A DNA stretch of 64,000 nucleotides from Candidatus Peribacteria bacterium (GCA_943357175.1 CALRGE010000005.1:30830-94829), one strand, 5' to 3'. Positions 54,197 through 62,332 are shown, counted from the first letter of the stretch. Notes: generated by a model from the letters alone, not told the origin. Numbers and translations: made by a program.

Positions 54197-55108
54197 ATGC
54201 TTTACGACATGATTATCGTGGGAGGAGGTTGCGCTGGCCTTGCCGCGTCTATTTACGCACGCAGATACAACATGGAAGTGCTTCTACTTTCTGAAAATTT
54301 GGGTGGCACAATCACGACAACTCACCTAGTTGAAAATTACCCTGGTTTCACTTCCCTTTCCGGTCAGGAATTGGCAGATCACATTATAGACCACGCAAAA
54401 GCAAATGATGTACAAATGAAAATTGGTAGTAAAACTTCAAAAATCATAAAAGAAGGAGATATTTTCAAAGTAAGTTCAGGCAAAGAAACTTTTGAGGCGC
54501 GAACGGTACTTCTCGCAACAGGTACAACTTACAGAAAACTTGGCATACCAGGTGAATATGAATTCTCTGCTCGAGGAGTTTCTTACTGCGCCACATGTGA
54601 TGCTCCTTTCTTCAAAGGCAAAAGCGTGATCATGATTGGTGGCGGTGACAGCGCAGTGAAAGAATCTTTAGTTTTAGCTAGTCACGCAAAAGATGTAACA
54701 ATAATTTACCGTGGAGAAAAATTGCGACCAGAACCGATAAATCTAAAACGAATGGAAGCTACTCCAAACATAAAAGTGATCTACAAAACACAGCTCACTG
54801 AGATTATGGGAGAACAGAGCGTAACAAAAGTTAAACTCGACAACGGCACAGAAATGCCAACTCAAGGAGTCTTCGTCGAAATCGGTAGAATTCCACTTAC
54901 TAGCATGGTTGATGAGCTTGGCGCAGCGAAAAACGAAAAGGGTGAAATCCTTATAAATGTTATGAGCGAAACCAATGTTCCGGGCTTTTATGCAGCCGGT
55001 GATGTGAGTGATACTGAGTGGAAGCAAGCCATAGTTGGGGTTGCAGAAGGCGTAAAAGCGGCGTATATGGCTTTTGAATACGTTTCAGCACAAAAATTAA
55101 CCAAATAG
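54197..55108 (+). CDS. trxB: Thioredoxin reductase-like flavoprotein
   Basis: FAD enzyme that reduces a thioredoxin-type partner. FAD motif IIVGGGCAGLAASIYARR, redox pair CATC at residues 131-134, second dinucleotide motif IGGGDSAVKE (148-156), and the final FAD motif FYAAGDVSDTEWKQ. The HRRxxxR stretch that reads the NADPH phosphate is Y-R-G-E-K-L-R here (residues 171-177), so NADPH may not be the donor. 303 aa, normal. Its neighbours are a ferredoxin (1 bp before) and a peroxiredoxin (3 bp after). NADH or ferredoxin as donor are both possible. Confidence 0.92.
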   Translation: MLYDMIIVGGGCAGLAASIYARRYNMEVLLLSENLGGTITTTHLVENYPGFTSLSGQELADHIIDHAKANDVQMKIGSKTSKIIKEGDIFKVSSGKETFEARTVLLATGTTYRKLGIPGEYEFSARGVSYCATCDAPFFKGKSVIMIGGGDSAVKESLVLASHAKDVTIIYRGEKLRPEPINLKRMEATPNIKVIYKTQLTEIMGEQSVTKVKLDNGTEMPTQGVFVEIGRIPLTSMVDELGAAKNEKGEILINVMSETNVPGFYAAGDVSDTEWKQAIVGVAEGVKAAYMAFEYVSAQKLTK

Positions 55109-55111
55109 AAA

Positions 55112-55633
55112 ATGTCAGCAAAAGTTTCACAGCAAGCGCCAGATTTCAGCGCCGAAGGATTGTTTGGGGACGAGGTTAAAAAAGTATCTCTTTCCGACTA
55201 TGCGGGCAAATGGCTAGTGCTATTTTTCTACCCACTCGATTTCTCATCAGTCTGCCCAACCGAAATCACATCGCTAGATATGTCATACGACAAATTCATC
55301 GAGACGGGAACCGAAATTTTATCCGTGTCTGTGGATAGCGTTCACTCACACCGAGCTTGGAAAAAAGAAATCGGAAACATTCGCTTCGGAATGCTATCTG
55401 ATATAACTAAAGAGATTTCAAGAAATTACGATGTTTTACTCGAGGAAAAAGGCATTGCACTACGCGGCACTTTCATAATAGATCCTCAAGGAAAATTAAG
55501 AGCTTCTCTAGTGAATGAAACAGCAATCGGTAGAAATATCGGCGAAATTTTAAGGCTACTTCAGGCCTGTCAAACCGGCGACGCATGCCCTGCAGACTGG
55601 AAGCCGGGACAAAAAACGCTTGGCAACAGATAA
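55112..55633 (+). CDS. Typical 2-Cys peroxiredoxin (AhpC/Prx1 family)
   Basis: Reduces H2O2 and organic peroxides. Peroxidatic Cys48 in FYPLDFSSVCPTE, the conserved WKKEIGNIRFGMLSD, and resolving Cys near 159 in GDACPADWKPGQ. 173 aa. Placed 3 bp after trxB, which likely recycles it directly or through a thioredoxin. Together with the ferredoxin gene this looks like a complete peroxide-reduction chain. Confidence 0.93.
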   Translation: MSAKVSQQAPDFSAEGLFGDEVKKVSLSDYAGKWLVLFFYPLDFSSVCPTEITSLDMSYDKFIETGTEILSVSVDSVHSHRAWKKEIGNIRFGMLSDITKEISRNYDVLLEEKGIALRGTFIIDPQGKLRASLVNETAIGRNIGEILRLLQACQTGDACPADWKPGQKTLGNR

Positions 55634-55655
55634 TTGAAATGGGACAATAGACCCC

Positions 55656-56624
55656 ATGAATTCAAAAATCCCTCAAGACGAATTTGACAAGGCTAAAGAT
55701 CTGCTAATGGCGGCTCATAATATCCTTATAATTTCACACAGAAGCCCAGATGCCGATAGCGTGGGTGCGAATTTGGCGATGAAAGAAACTCTGGAAGCAA
55801 TGGGCAAAAAAGTTCAATCCGCATGTGCTGATCCTGTGCCCTCAAATTGTGTTTTTTTGAAAGACGCTGACCGTTACATAAACGACTTCAACTCCGCCGA
55901 CTACGATTTAATTGTGACAGTAGATTGCGGCTCGCACGAACTGATGAAGTTTCATTTGAAAAAGCCGGAACTTCTAGACCGAACTAAAACAACTTTAATC
56001 AACATCGACCATCACCCAAGCAACGATTTCTTCGGCAACGTAAACATTGTGATGGATCAAGCGCCTGCCACTTGCTTCATTCTTTACCTTTTCTTTACAT
56101 ACTGTGGCTGGGGCATTTCAAAAGATTGCGCAACTGACCTTCTTCACGGCCTATATTACGATACTGGCTCTTTCATGCACTCAAACACCTCCGCCGACAC
56201 ATATCGCATTGCAGCCCGTCTCAAAGCCCATGGCGCCGACCACGAGCGTTGCGTTAAAGAGCAATTTCACACAAGTAGCATTAGCAAACTTCGCCTTTGG
56301 GGTCGCGCACTTTCACGCGTGAGCATGAACAGCAAAAATGCCGTTGTTGCTGCAATTACAGAGCGCGATTTTCGCGAAGAAAACACCGAGCCAGAAGATC
56401 TTTCAGGACTAATAAATTACATCAACTCCGTTCCAGATTCCCGTTTCTGTGTACTACTAACAGAAGACATGAAAGGCAACATCAAAGGTTCTCTCCGCAC
56501 ACAAAATGAAGACATCGACCTCACACAAATTGCCGGTCTCCTAGGCGGTGGCGGCCACAAAAAAGCTTCCGGTTTCACAGTACCTGGAAAGCTTCACGAG
56601 AGAGTTGTGTGGGAGGTGAAGTAG
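55656..56624 (+). CDS. DHH-family phosphoesterase (NrnA-like)
   Basis: Likely degrades short oligoribonucleotides and/or 3'-phosphoadenosine 5'-phosphate. DHH domain: LIISHRSPDADSVGANLAM, VTVDCGS, LINIDHHPSND, LYYDTGSF; DHHA1 domain ending in LLGGGGHKKASGF. 322 aa, typical of NrnA. 22 bp after the peroxiredoxin gene; the last gene of that operon. A palindrome directly follows its stop, and a terminator lies at 56682-56731. Confidence 0.92.
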   Translation: MNSKIPQDEFDKAKDLLMAAHNILIISHRSPDADSVGANLAMKETLEAMGKKVQSACADPVPSNCVFLKDADRYINDFNSADYDLIVTVDCGSHELMKFHLKKPELLDRTKTTLINIDHHPSNDFFGNVNIVMDQAPATCFILYLFFTYCGWGISKDCATDLLHGLYYDTGSFMHSNTSADTYRIAARLKAHGADHERCVKEQFHTSSISKLRLWGRALSRVSMNSKNAVVAAITERDFREENTEPEDLSGLINYINSVPDSRFCVLLTEDMKGNIKGSLRTQNEDIDLTQIAGLLGGGGHKKASGFTVPGKLHERVVWEVK

Positions 56625-56638
56625 TGCAGTCGACTGCA
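56625..56638. repeat. 14-bp perfect palindrome after the DHH gene
   Basis: TGCAGTCGACTGCA, no loop, starting at the base after the stop codon. Confidence 0.45.
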
Positions 56639-56644
56639 GTTCTA

Positions 56645-56673
56645 TTGACCAAGTTTATATAAATTGAGATAAT
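56645..56673 (+). promoter_or_regulatory. Promoter-like sequence facing a terminator
   Basis: TTGACC (56645-56650), 17-bp spacer, GATAAT (56668-56673), only about 10 bp before the hairpin at 56682-56731. If active, it would make an RNA of about 50 nt. Confidence 0.4.
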
Positions 56674-56681
56674 ATACACAG

Positions 56682-56731
56682 AAAAAGTTACGGCATCGTA
56701 GTCGTCTGAGCTACACCGCGGTGACTTTTTT
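56682..56731. terminator. Bidirectional terminator, DHH gene and 134-aa gene
   Basis: AAAAAGTTAC pairs with GTGACTTTTT (one G-U pair), with an inner GTAG/CTAC stem. The A-run on one side and T-run on the other terminate both strands. It ends on the stop codon of the 134-aa gene. Confidence 0.75.
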
Positions 56732-57135
56732 CATTTTTCAGGAAAAATCGACATTAACCACTTCTGACCAGACTTTTTATGTTCCTTGATTTGAATAAAA
56801 AATACCTCTCCGTTACTTGCTTCAGCTCTAAATCTATAAAAAATTTCTGATGACTTTGATGACAATGCCACCATGCTTGGCTTATCTACTGAATTAAGTA
56901 TAAATTCAACCGCCGCTGGTAAAAATGCCACTCTTCTTTGTCTTTCTCCTGTATTCTTCTGATGCAAATGAACCCAAAACAGTTCAAGAAATACTTTTTG
57001 ATTCATAAAATATTTTGACCGAACATGAGGTCTTCTTTTGTTACAATTCTTCTTGATAATTTTATAAAAATTATATGCCTTTTTATAAACTTCCGGATAA
57101 TCTGTTCCCTTTATTTTTGACGTTTTCAATTTCAT
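56731..57135 (-). CDS. Basic small protein (134 aa), possible nuclease-fold protein
   Basis: Starts MKLKTSKIKGTDYPEVYKKA; strongly basic. Conserved-looking blocks RPHVRSKYFMNQKVFLELFW, ERQRRVAFLPAAVEFI, FYRFRAEASNGEVFFIQIKE and KSGQKWLMSIFP recall small CPR and plasmid proteins that may have a barnase/RelE-like (BECR) fold; I am not certain. If so it would be a toxin-like RNase. No antitoxin is adjacent; the Phd-like gene at 57901 is the nearest candidate. CAGGA repeats (site 3) lie 48 bp upstream of the start. Confidence 0.6.
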   Translation of the reverse strand: MKLKTSKIKGTDYPEVYKKAYNFYKIIKKNCNKRRPHVRSKYFMNQKVFLELFWVHLHQKNTGERQRRVAFLPAAVEFILNSVDKPSMVALSSKSSEIFYRFRAEASNGEVFFIQIKEHKKSGQKWLMSIFPEK

Positions 57136-57182
57136 AATTATTCATACGAATAAATCAGCCTAGCACAAGCAAATAATAAAAG

Positions 57183-57198
57183 TCCTGAATTATTCCTG
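57183..57198 (-). promoter_or_regulatory. CAGGA direct repeats, 11-bp period (site 3)
   Basis: Minus strand: CAGGA at 57198-57194 and 57187-57183. The flanks TTCAGGAATAATTCAGGACTT match site 2 closely. Same orientation toward a gene start as at the other two sites. Confidence 0.5.
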
Positions 57199-57269
57199 AA
57201 TTTTTTAAGTCTGCATGGCCAAATTGATAAAAAGTTGCAATGCAGTACACTTGTAGTAAATTTTTAATT

Positions 57270-57782
57270 ATGATCTACAAAATCAGAAAAGCCAGAGCAG
57301 TAGATGCCAAAGCAATCGCAAAAGTTCATGTTCGATCTTGGCGAGAAACTTATAAAGACATTGTTGATAATGAGTATTTAAAAAACTTATCGATTCCAGC
57401 AAGAACAAAAAAATGGGAGGAGTCTCTAAAAAAGCCAGAGCAAAATAATTGGACTTTTCTTGTTGAAGATTCAATTGGAAAAGTCGTAGGTTTTATTACG
57501 GGAGGAATTGGGGAAAATGAAGCTGAACTTTACGCAATTTATATTCTCAAAAAACATCAGAAAAATAATCTCGGCTACAGACTCACAAAAAAACTGTGTT
57601 ATTCATTCATAAAACACGGGGTAAAAAGCATGTTTGTTTGCGTTCTGAAAGATAACAGCTCAAAAAACTTCTATACTAAACACGGTGCTAAGCTTTTCAA
57701 AACAGACAGAGTGAAAATAGGCAATAAAACCCTAATTGAAGAATATTTTCGCTTTGAGAACTTTGATAGTTTCCAAAAATAA
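57270..57782 (+). CDS. GNAT-family N-acetyltransferase
   Basis: Transfers an acetyl group from acetyl-CoA to an amine. N-terminal RKARAVDAKAIAKVHVRSWR typical of GNATs, a beta strand (GKVVGFITGGIGENEAELY), the CoA-binding region (ILKKHQKNNLGYRLTKKL, a degenerate Q/RxxGxG/A), and NSSKNFYTKHGAKLF at the end. 170 aa. The frame is open to an ATG at 57240, but MIYKIRKA at 57270 starts the domain cleanly. Substrate unknown. Possible promoter TTGATA-16-TACACT just upstream. Confidence 0.85.
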   Translation: MIYKIRKARAVDAKAIAKVHVRSWRETYKDIVDNEYLKNLSIPARTKKWEESLKKPEQNNWTFLVEDSIGKVVGFITGGIGENEAELYAIYILKKHQKNNLGYRLTKKLCYSFIKHGVKSMFVCVLKDNSSKNFYTKHGAKLFKTDRVKIGNKTLIEEYFRFENFDSFQK

Positions 57783-57792
57783 TCAGTACACC

Positions 57793-57870
57793 CAACTGTA
57801 CATTTCACCAGCACCCTTACCTGCTAAAATCTGTGCCCGGGCACAAACGTATTGTTAACTGTACATTTCG
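57793..57870 (+). repeat. Dispersed repeat, copy B (about 78 nt)
   Basis: Partner of 10863-10940. It is bounded by direct copies of AACTGTACATTTC (57794-57806 and 57857-57869) around the perfect palindrome TGTGCCCGGGCACA (57832-57845). The right end overlaps the promoter of the antitoxin-like gene. Confidence 0.6.
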
Positions 57871-57881
57871 CGTGATAAAAT
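57852..57881 (+). promoter_or_regulatory. Candidate promoter of the antitoxin-like gene
   Basis: TTGTTA (57852-57857), 18-bp spacer, TAAAAT (57876-57881), 19 bp before the ATG at 57901. Confidence 0.45.
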
Positions 57882-57900
57882 CACCTCCTTTTTAAAAAAT

Positions 57901-58086
57901 ATGTTTAAACCTGAATACAATAGCGTTGTAATGGGAGTGACCGAATTCCGTTCAAAAGTTCCGGAAGTCCTCACTCAACTCAAGAAAAACCAAAAAGTTA
58001 TCCTTATGAAACGCGGCTATCCAGTCGCAGTTTTACAAAGCTACAAAGAGTTTAAAGACAAAGAGGATTTCTTGAAGATGCTTTAA
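57901..58086 (+). CDS. Phd/YefM-type antitoxin-like protein (61 aa), orphan
   Basis: Reads SVVMGVTEFRSKVPEVLTQL, then KNQKVILMKRGYPVAVLQSYKEF, the standard N-terminal DNA-binding fold of Phd/YefM antitoxins. The usual C-terminal toxin-neutralising tail is very short. Such proteins bind their own promoter and a toxin. No toxin follows: the next gene is sod on the other strand, overlapping by 4 bp. Its promoter lies in the dispersed repeat. Could be a solitary regulator or the remainder of a toxin-antitoxin pair. Confidence 0.8.
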   Translation: MFKPEYNSVVMGVTEFRSKVPEVLTQLKKNQKVILMKRGYPVAVLQSYKEFKDKEDFLKML

Positions 58087-58664
58087 ACAGCAAACCTCTC
58101 ATTCACTACCTTCCAATTAATATTCTTCAGGAATGCAGTGATGTAGTCGGCCTTTTTGATGCCGTAATCAATCATGAAAGCATGTTCCCAACAGTCCATT
58201 GCCATGATGATTTTTTGCTGAACAGGCAGACCAATGTGATGTTCGAACATGATGTAATTGTGCACGGTTTTATCAATCATATTGAAAGTTGTAATCACCC
58301 AACCAGGAGTTGAACCTCCACAAGCTTTCAGATCAGCCTCCCAAGCCTCCATAGAACCGAAAGATGCCTCAATCGCAGCCTTCAATTCTGCACTTGGCTC
58401 GCTCTGCTCGCCTGACAAGTTATCAAAATACATCTCGTGCAAGTAAGATCCGTTAAAAGCAACAGCCTCTCTCCTCTTCAATTCGCTATATTCACCATAA
58501 GAATAGTTCGCCAAAGCTCGGTCTATCCCTTTCAACTTTTCCTCGATTTCATTGAGCTTTTTAACATAGCCACCGTACAAAGTAAAATGCGCGTCGAGTT
58601 GAGCGTCGGAAAATCCGGCTAGTTTTCCTTTTAAGTGTGAAAAATCTTTTTGAATGTGTTGCAT
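58083..58664 (-). CDS. sod: Fe/Mn superoxide dismutase
   Basis: Converts superoxide to H2O2 and O2. Metal ligands in order: His26 (AHFTLYGGY), a second His in NGSYLHEMYFDNL, and Asp plus His in MAMDCWEHAFMIDYG. Also GSTPGWVITTFN and HNYIMFEHHIGLP. 193 aa, normal. The sequence is divergent from the common SodA/SodB, so metal choice cannot be read. Divergent from bcp, with which it makes an oxidative-defence pair. Confidence 0.92.
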   Translation of the reverse strand: MQHIQKDFSHLKGKLAGFSDAQLDAHFTLYGGYVKKLNEIEEKLKGIDRALANYSYGEYSELKRREAVAFNGSYLHEMYFDNLSGEQSEPSAELKAAIEASFGSMEAWEADLKACGGSTPGWVITTFNMIDKTVHNYIMFEHHIGLPVQQKIIMAMDCWEHAFMIDYGIKKADYITAFLKNINWKVVNERFAV

Positions 58665-58712
58665 AAATAATTTGTTAAAGGCAAAATGCTAACAGATATT
58701 AACACATTTATT

Positions 58713-59141
58713 ATGCTTGATGTAGGCGACAAGATTCCTGAGCTGCAAATAGACACTAAAAATAAGAAAACTGTTATCTATTTTTACCCAAAAGATGACA
58801 CTCCAGGTTGCACAAAAGAAGCCTGCACTTTCAGAGATCTGAAATCAGATTTTGCAAAAGCCGGAGCAATAATAATTGGTGTGAGCAAAGACGCAGAAAA
58901 ATCACACAGCAAATTCAAAGAAAAATACGGACTTAATTTCGATTTAATTGCAGATGAAGACGGAAAACTTTGCGAGGCATTCGGAGTTTGGCAAGAAAAA
59001 TCTTTCATGGGCAAAAAATATATGGGAATTGTGAGGTCAACTTTCTTGGCTGACTCAGACGGCATCATTAAAAAAGTGTGGCGGAACCTAAAAGTCGACG
59101 GTCACATGGAAGAAGTTTTAAAAGAAGCTGAAAGTTTGTAA
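58713..59141 (+). CDS. bcp: Thiol peroxidase of the Bcp/PrxQ family
   Basis: Thioredoxin-dependent peroxidase. [20 protein letters not shown] holds peroxidatic Cys33 and resolving Cys38, followed by [19 protein letters not shown] and [16 protein letters not shown]. 142 aa from ATG 58713; the frame extends to 58686, but [11 protein letters not shown] starts the domain. The Bcp product removes the H2O2 made by the divergent SOD. Confidence 0.93.
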   Translation: MLDVGDKIPELQIDTKNKKTVIYFYPKDDTPGCTKEACTFRDLKSDFAKAGAIIIGVSKDAEKSHSKFKEKYGLNFDLIADEDGKLCEAFGVWQEKSFMGKKYMGIVRSTFLADSDGIIKKVWRNLKVDGHMEEVLKEAESL

Positions 59142-59191
59142 CATCACGCAGCGGATTGCGTTTATAGGTATAGATGCTAACCAAGAAAATT

Positions 59192-59635
59192 ATGAAAAAA
59201 ACATTCGATCTAAGTGAGGCAAATAAAGCACTAATTTTCATTAAACCGATTGTTCAGGATATTCAAAAAACTTGGATAGCTCTAAATGATTCGAAGCAAT
59301 TACTTGAGTTGGAAATTACAAATGGCAAAAAAAATCTAACAGACTTGCAATTAATTGCGATGGAAGCAGAAATTCAAACTAATTTGAAACGGATTGAACA
59401 TTACATGCAGGAGGTAGAACAAGTTGGCTGTATGTTTAAAGATTTCGGCAAAGGTGTTGTTGATTTTCCAAGCTATTATAAAAATAAAGAGATCTTTCTT
59501 TGCTGGCATTGTGATGAAGAAACAGTTTCGAATTGGCATTTTACAGATTCCGGCTTTGATGGCAGAAATGAAGTCGACGAGGAATTTAAAATTTGGAACA
59601 GCAAGGAACCAAATATAGAACCAACACTTGCATAA
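59192..59635 (+). CDS. DUF2203 family protein
   Basis: Matches the DUF2203 pattern as I remember it: an N-terminal helical part FDLSEANKALIFIKPIVQDI, then QEVEQVGCMFKDFGKGVVDF, IFLCWHCDEETVSNWHF and DSGFDGRNEVD. Function not known. 147 aa from ATG 59192; an in-frame ATG at 59174 would add six residues. It lies between bcp and pepA on the same strand, with an 18-bp gap to pepA. Confidence 0.8.
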   Translation: MKKTFDLSEANKALIFIKPIVQDIQKTWIALNDSKQLLELEITNGKKNLTDLQLIAMEAEIQTNLKRIEHYMQEVEQVGCMFKDFGKGVVDFPSYYKNKEIFLCWHCDEETVSNWHFTDSGFDGRNEVDEEFKIWNSKEPNIEPTLA

Positions 59636-59652
59636 CCCCCACCCCACACAAT

Positions 59653-61104
59653 ATGAAATTTGAATTGAAATCAAGCCTCCCAAAAACAGACCTCCTTATT
59701 CTTTTGCTACAAGAAAATGAAAAGGTTTCGGTAGAAGCAAAAAAACTTTTATCAGCAAACGAGTTTGAACAAATTGAAAAAAGATTAAAAGCAAAAGATT
59801 TCAGCGGGAAATGCAGTGAAAATATGGTGATTTACGGTGATGATAAAAAGTTGATTTTGATGGGAATGGGAAAAATTGAAAAAGATTGCATACAACCATA
59901 TGAAAAAGCGGGAGGTAAATCAGCATCAATGGCAAAACATTTGAAGGCTTCACACGTTAGCGTGTTGATTGACGAAAAAAATCTCGCTGAATATTTAAAC
60001 GGCTTCGTTTTGGGAAATTATGAATTCAATCAATTCAAAAAAGTTGATAAAGATGCAACAAAAATCGAAAGCCTGACAGCGATTTGTGAGAAAACTGCCG
60101 GAACGGCAGCTGCCCTGCTATTTGCCGAATACTTCGATGAAGGCCAGAAACTTATTAGAGACATGGTGAACACACCAGCAGGTTCAAGAAATACAATCGA
60201 TGTTGCAAATCTTACAAAAGATCTAGCTAAAAAATACGGAATCAAATGCACTGTTTATGATGAGAAAGAATTGAAAAAAATGGGATGCGGTGCAATTTTG
60301 GGAGTAGGTCGTGGAAGTGAATATCCACCACGTTTGATAACACTCGAATACAACAATAAGAGTAAATCGAAAACTCCTAGCGTAGCCTTTGTAGGAAAAG
60401 GAATTACTTTTGATACAGGAGGATTAAACATAAAACCGACAGGACATATTGAAACAATGAAACTCGATCTTGCTGGTGCAATTACTGTGCTTGCAACAAT
60501 GATACTCATTGCACGATCAAAACTGCAGGGGAACTTTGTGGGAGTTATGGCAATGGCGGAGAACGCAGTTTCAGATAGGTCAATGCACCCTGGTGATATT
60601 TTGAAAGCTTACAATGGAAAAACTATCGAAGTTCTAAATACTGATGCAGAAGGTCGACTTGTTTTGGCCGATGCTCTTTCCTTCACGGAAGACAAATTCA
60701 AGCCACAAAAAATGGTTGACGTTGCAACTCTCACAGGTGCAGTAACAGTGGCATTGGGCTATCACATAAGCGGAATTATGGGCAACAATGAAGATTTCAT
60801 TAAAGAAATTATGGATTCTGCAAAAGATGCAAAAGAAAGAATGTGGGTTTTGCCAATGGACAAGGATTTCGTTGAAGCAACAAAGGGCGAAATCAGCGAT
60901 ACAAAAAATGCCACTGATGGTGTTCGTGCAGGAGCAACAATGGGAGCAGCATTCCTTCAACAATTCGTTGAGAAAACAAACTGGGCTCATATTGATATTG
61001 GTGGAACAGGCTGGGTTGAAAAACCAAGCTCAACAATAAAATTCGGAGGCACTGCAGTAATTCTCAGAACATTCTGGGAACTTGCAAAAAGAAATTCTAT
61101 CTAA
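59653..61104 (+). CDS. pepA: M17 leucyl aminopeptidase
   Basis: Removes N-terminal residues from peptides with two metal ions. Family signature NTDAEGRLVLADAL plus GKGITFDTGGLNIKPTG and ATLTGAVTVALG; YPPRLITLEY and ISDTKNATDGVRAGATMGA complete the catalytic half. The N-terminal domain is normal. 483 aa from ATG 59653; the open frame back to 59593 overlaps the previous gene and is rejected. Confidence 0.95.
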   Translation: MKFELKSSLPKTDLLILLLQENEKVSVEAKKLLSANEFEQIEKRLKAKDFSGKCSENMVIYGDDKKLILMGMGKIEKDCIQPYEKAGGKSASMAKHLKASHVSVLIDEKNLAEYLNGFVLGNYEFNQFKKVDKDATKIESLTAICEKTAGTAAALLFAEYFDEGQKLIRDMVNTPAGSRNTIDVANLTKDLAKKYGIKCTVYDEKELKKMGCGAILGVGRGSEYPPRLITLEYNNKSKSKTPSVAFVGKGITFDTGGLNIKPTGHIETMKLDLAGAITVLATMILIARSKLQGNFVGVMAMAENAVSDRSMHPGDILKAYNGKTIEVLNTDAEGRLVLADALSFTEDKFKPQKMVDVATLTGAVTVALGYHISGIMGNNEDFIKEIMDSAKDAKERMWVLPMDKDFVEATKGEISDTKNATDGVRAGATMGAAFLQQFVEKTNWAHIDIGGTGWVEKPSSTIKFGGTAVILRTFWELAKRNSI

Positions 61105-61204
61105 ATAGAAGCATCGCCAAGAGATAGCCAAGACCCCAAGAACCGGCAATTATTGAACTTGTTATTAATACAAATTTCCAAATTGGCGTCGAATTTTTTG
61201 ACAT
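61097..61204 (-). CDS. Very small membrane protein (35 aa)
   Basis: Reads MSKNSTPIWKFVLITSSIIA, then GSWGLGYLLAMLLFR: a single hydrophobic helix with a Gly-rich middle and a basic end. It starts 3 bp after the stop of the AI-2E-type permease gene, so translation as a downstream operon gene is plausible. It overlaps the end of pepA by 8 bp. Too short to prove; composition and spacing support it. Confidence 0.45.
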   Translation of the reverse strand: MSKNSTPIWKFVLITSSIIAGSWGLGYLLAMLLFR

Positions 61205-61207
61205 ATA

Positions 61208-62320
61208 TTAAATTTTTAAAATCTCTTTATATTCAAGACGATAAATATGATAAATCGTTAGAGCTAAACTCAAAATGAGCGGCCCAAACACAATACCCTT
61301 TAATCCAAACACAAACAAACCGCCAAGAACAACCAAGAAAGTGGCAAGAGGATGCATGTTTGCCTCTTTTCCAATCATGAATGGCTTAACAAAATTATCA
61401 ACAGTTGAAACTAAAATAAATCCCCAAACAAACAAAAATATAGCACTATTAACGCTTCCGTTCATCAATAAACCGATACAAATTGGAATCCAAATGATCG
61501 AAGCTCCAATATATGGAACAAGTGATGCAAAAGCCATCATTGTTCCCCAAAACGCAACATATTGAACTCCAACAATTTGCAAACCGATTGCTCCAATAAC
61601 ACCCTGCACAATTGAAGATCCAAAACCGCCAACCACAATTCCATAAATTGTTGTTTTTAATTTTGTCTCAATTTCATTTTCATATTTAATTGGCAAAGGG
61701 CTCAAAACTTTCACGTAATTTTTAATACGATCTCCATCTTTAAAAAAATAGAAAATCGTGGTCATTATCAAAATAAACTGTATAAAAGAATCACCCAAAC
61801 CTTTTGCAAGATTTGCACTTTGACCAACTAAAAATGAACTAACTGTTTGTATTGCATCTTTAACCACTCCAACGATATCAATATTCAGATTTTTTAAAAT
61901 TCTTGTAAGATTATATTTTTCATTTAGACCATCAAGAAATGGGCCAATTAATGGATACTTCTGGAATTGCTCTGCATCAATATTTGAAATATCAAAACTA
62001 AGCGCCTTGGCCTCAATCAATTCATATGCAGATACTGCTTCTTGTCCGATAAAAAGAATAAAAAGTGTCAACGGTATAAGAAAAATCATAAGTACTAAAA
62101 TGGTACTTATCGCGGCCGCAGTTGACTCGTGCCTAGATAAAACCTTCAAGAATAAATTGTGGAGTGGCGAAAAAATTACAGTAATTAAAAGTGCGTAAAC
62201 AATCACATCAAAAAAAGGTGAAACCACCCAAAGTAAAAGCCCTGTAACAACAAGCACAGATGAAATCAAAAAATATCTTGAGACATCTGGCAAAACTAAA
62301 TTTTTTCTTAACGTTGGCAT
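61208..62320 (-). CDS. AI-2E family transporter (PerM/YdiK type)
   Basis: Polytopic membrane protein with about eight helices. Typical features: an N-terminal paired helix (SSVLVVTGLLLWVVSPFFDV), a middle extracytoplasmic domain, IIVGGFGSSIVQGVIGAIGL-like GIVVGGFGSSIVQGVIGAIG, and the family-typical FASLVPYIGASIIWIP near the end plus GKEANMHPLATFLVVLGGL. 370 aa, normal. The family includes autoinducer exporters and Na+/H+ antiporters, so substrate is open. A 35-aa gene follows; the NRS/ER gene lies 12 bp upstream on the same strand. Confidence 0.9.
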   Translation of the reverse strand: MPTLRKNLVLPDVSRYFLISSVLVVTGLLLWVVSPFFDVIVYALLITVIFSPLHNLFLKVLSRHESTAAAISTILVLMIFLIPLTLFILFIGQEAVSAYELIEAKALSFDISNIDAEQFQKYPLIGPFLDGLNEKYNLTRILKNLNIDIVGVVKDAIQTVSSFLVGQSANLAKGLGDSFIQFILIMTTIFYFFKDGDRIKNYVKVLSPLPIKYENEIETKLKTTIYGIVVGGFGSSIVQGVIGAIGLQIVGVQYVAFWGTMMAFASLVPYIGASIIWIPICIGLLMNGSVNSAIFLFVWGFILVSTVDNFVKPFMIGKEANMHPLATFLVVLGGLFVFGLKGIVFGPLILSLALTIYHIYRLEYKEILKI

Positions 62321-62332
62321 GTACTTAATATA

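Noticed and set aside
56682..56731. tRNA-like fragment (minus strand contains GGTGTAGCTCAG)
   Set aside because: The stretch forms a two-part hairpin with A/T runs and lacks anticodon and T arms, so a terminator explains it better.
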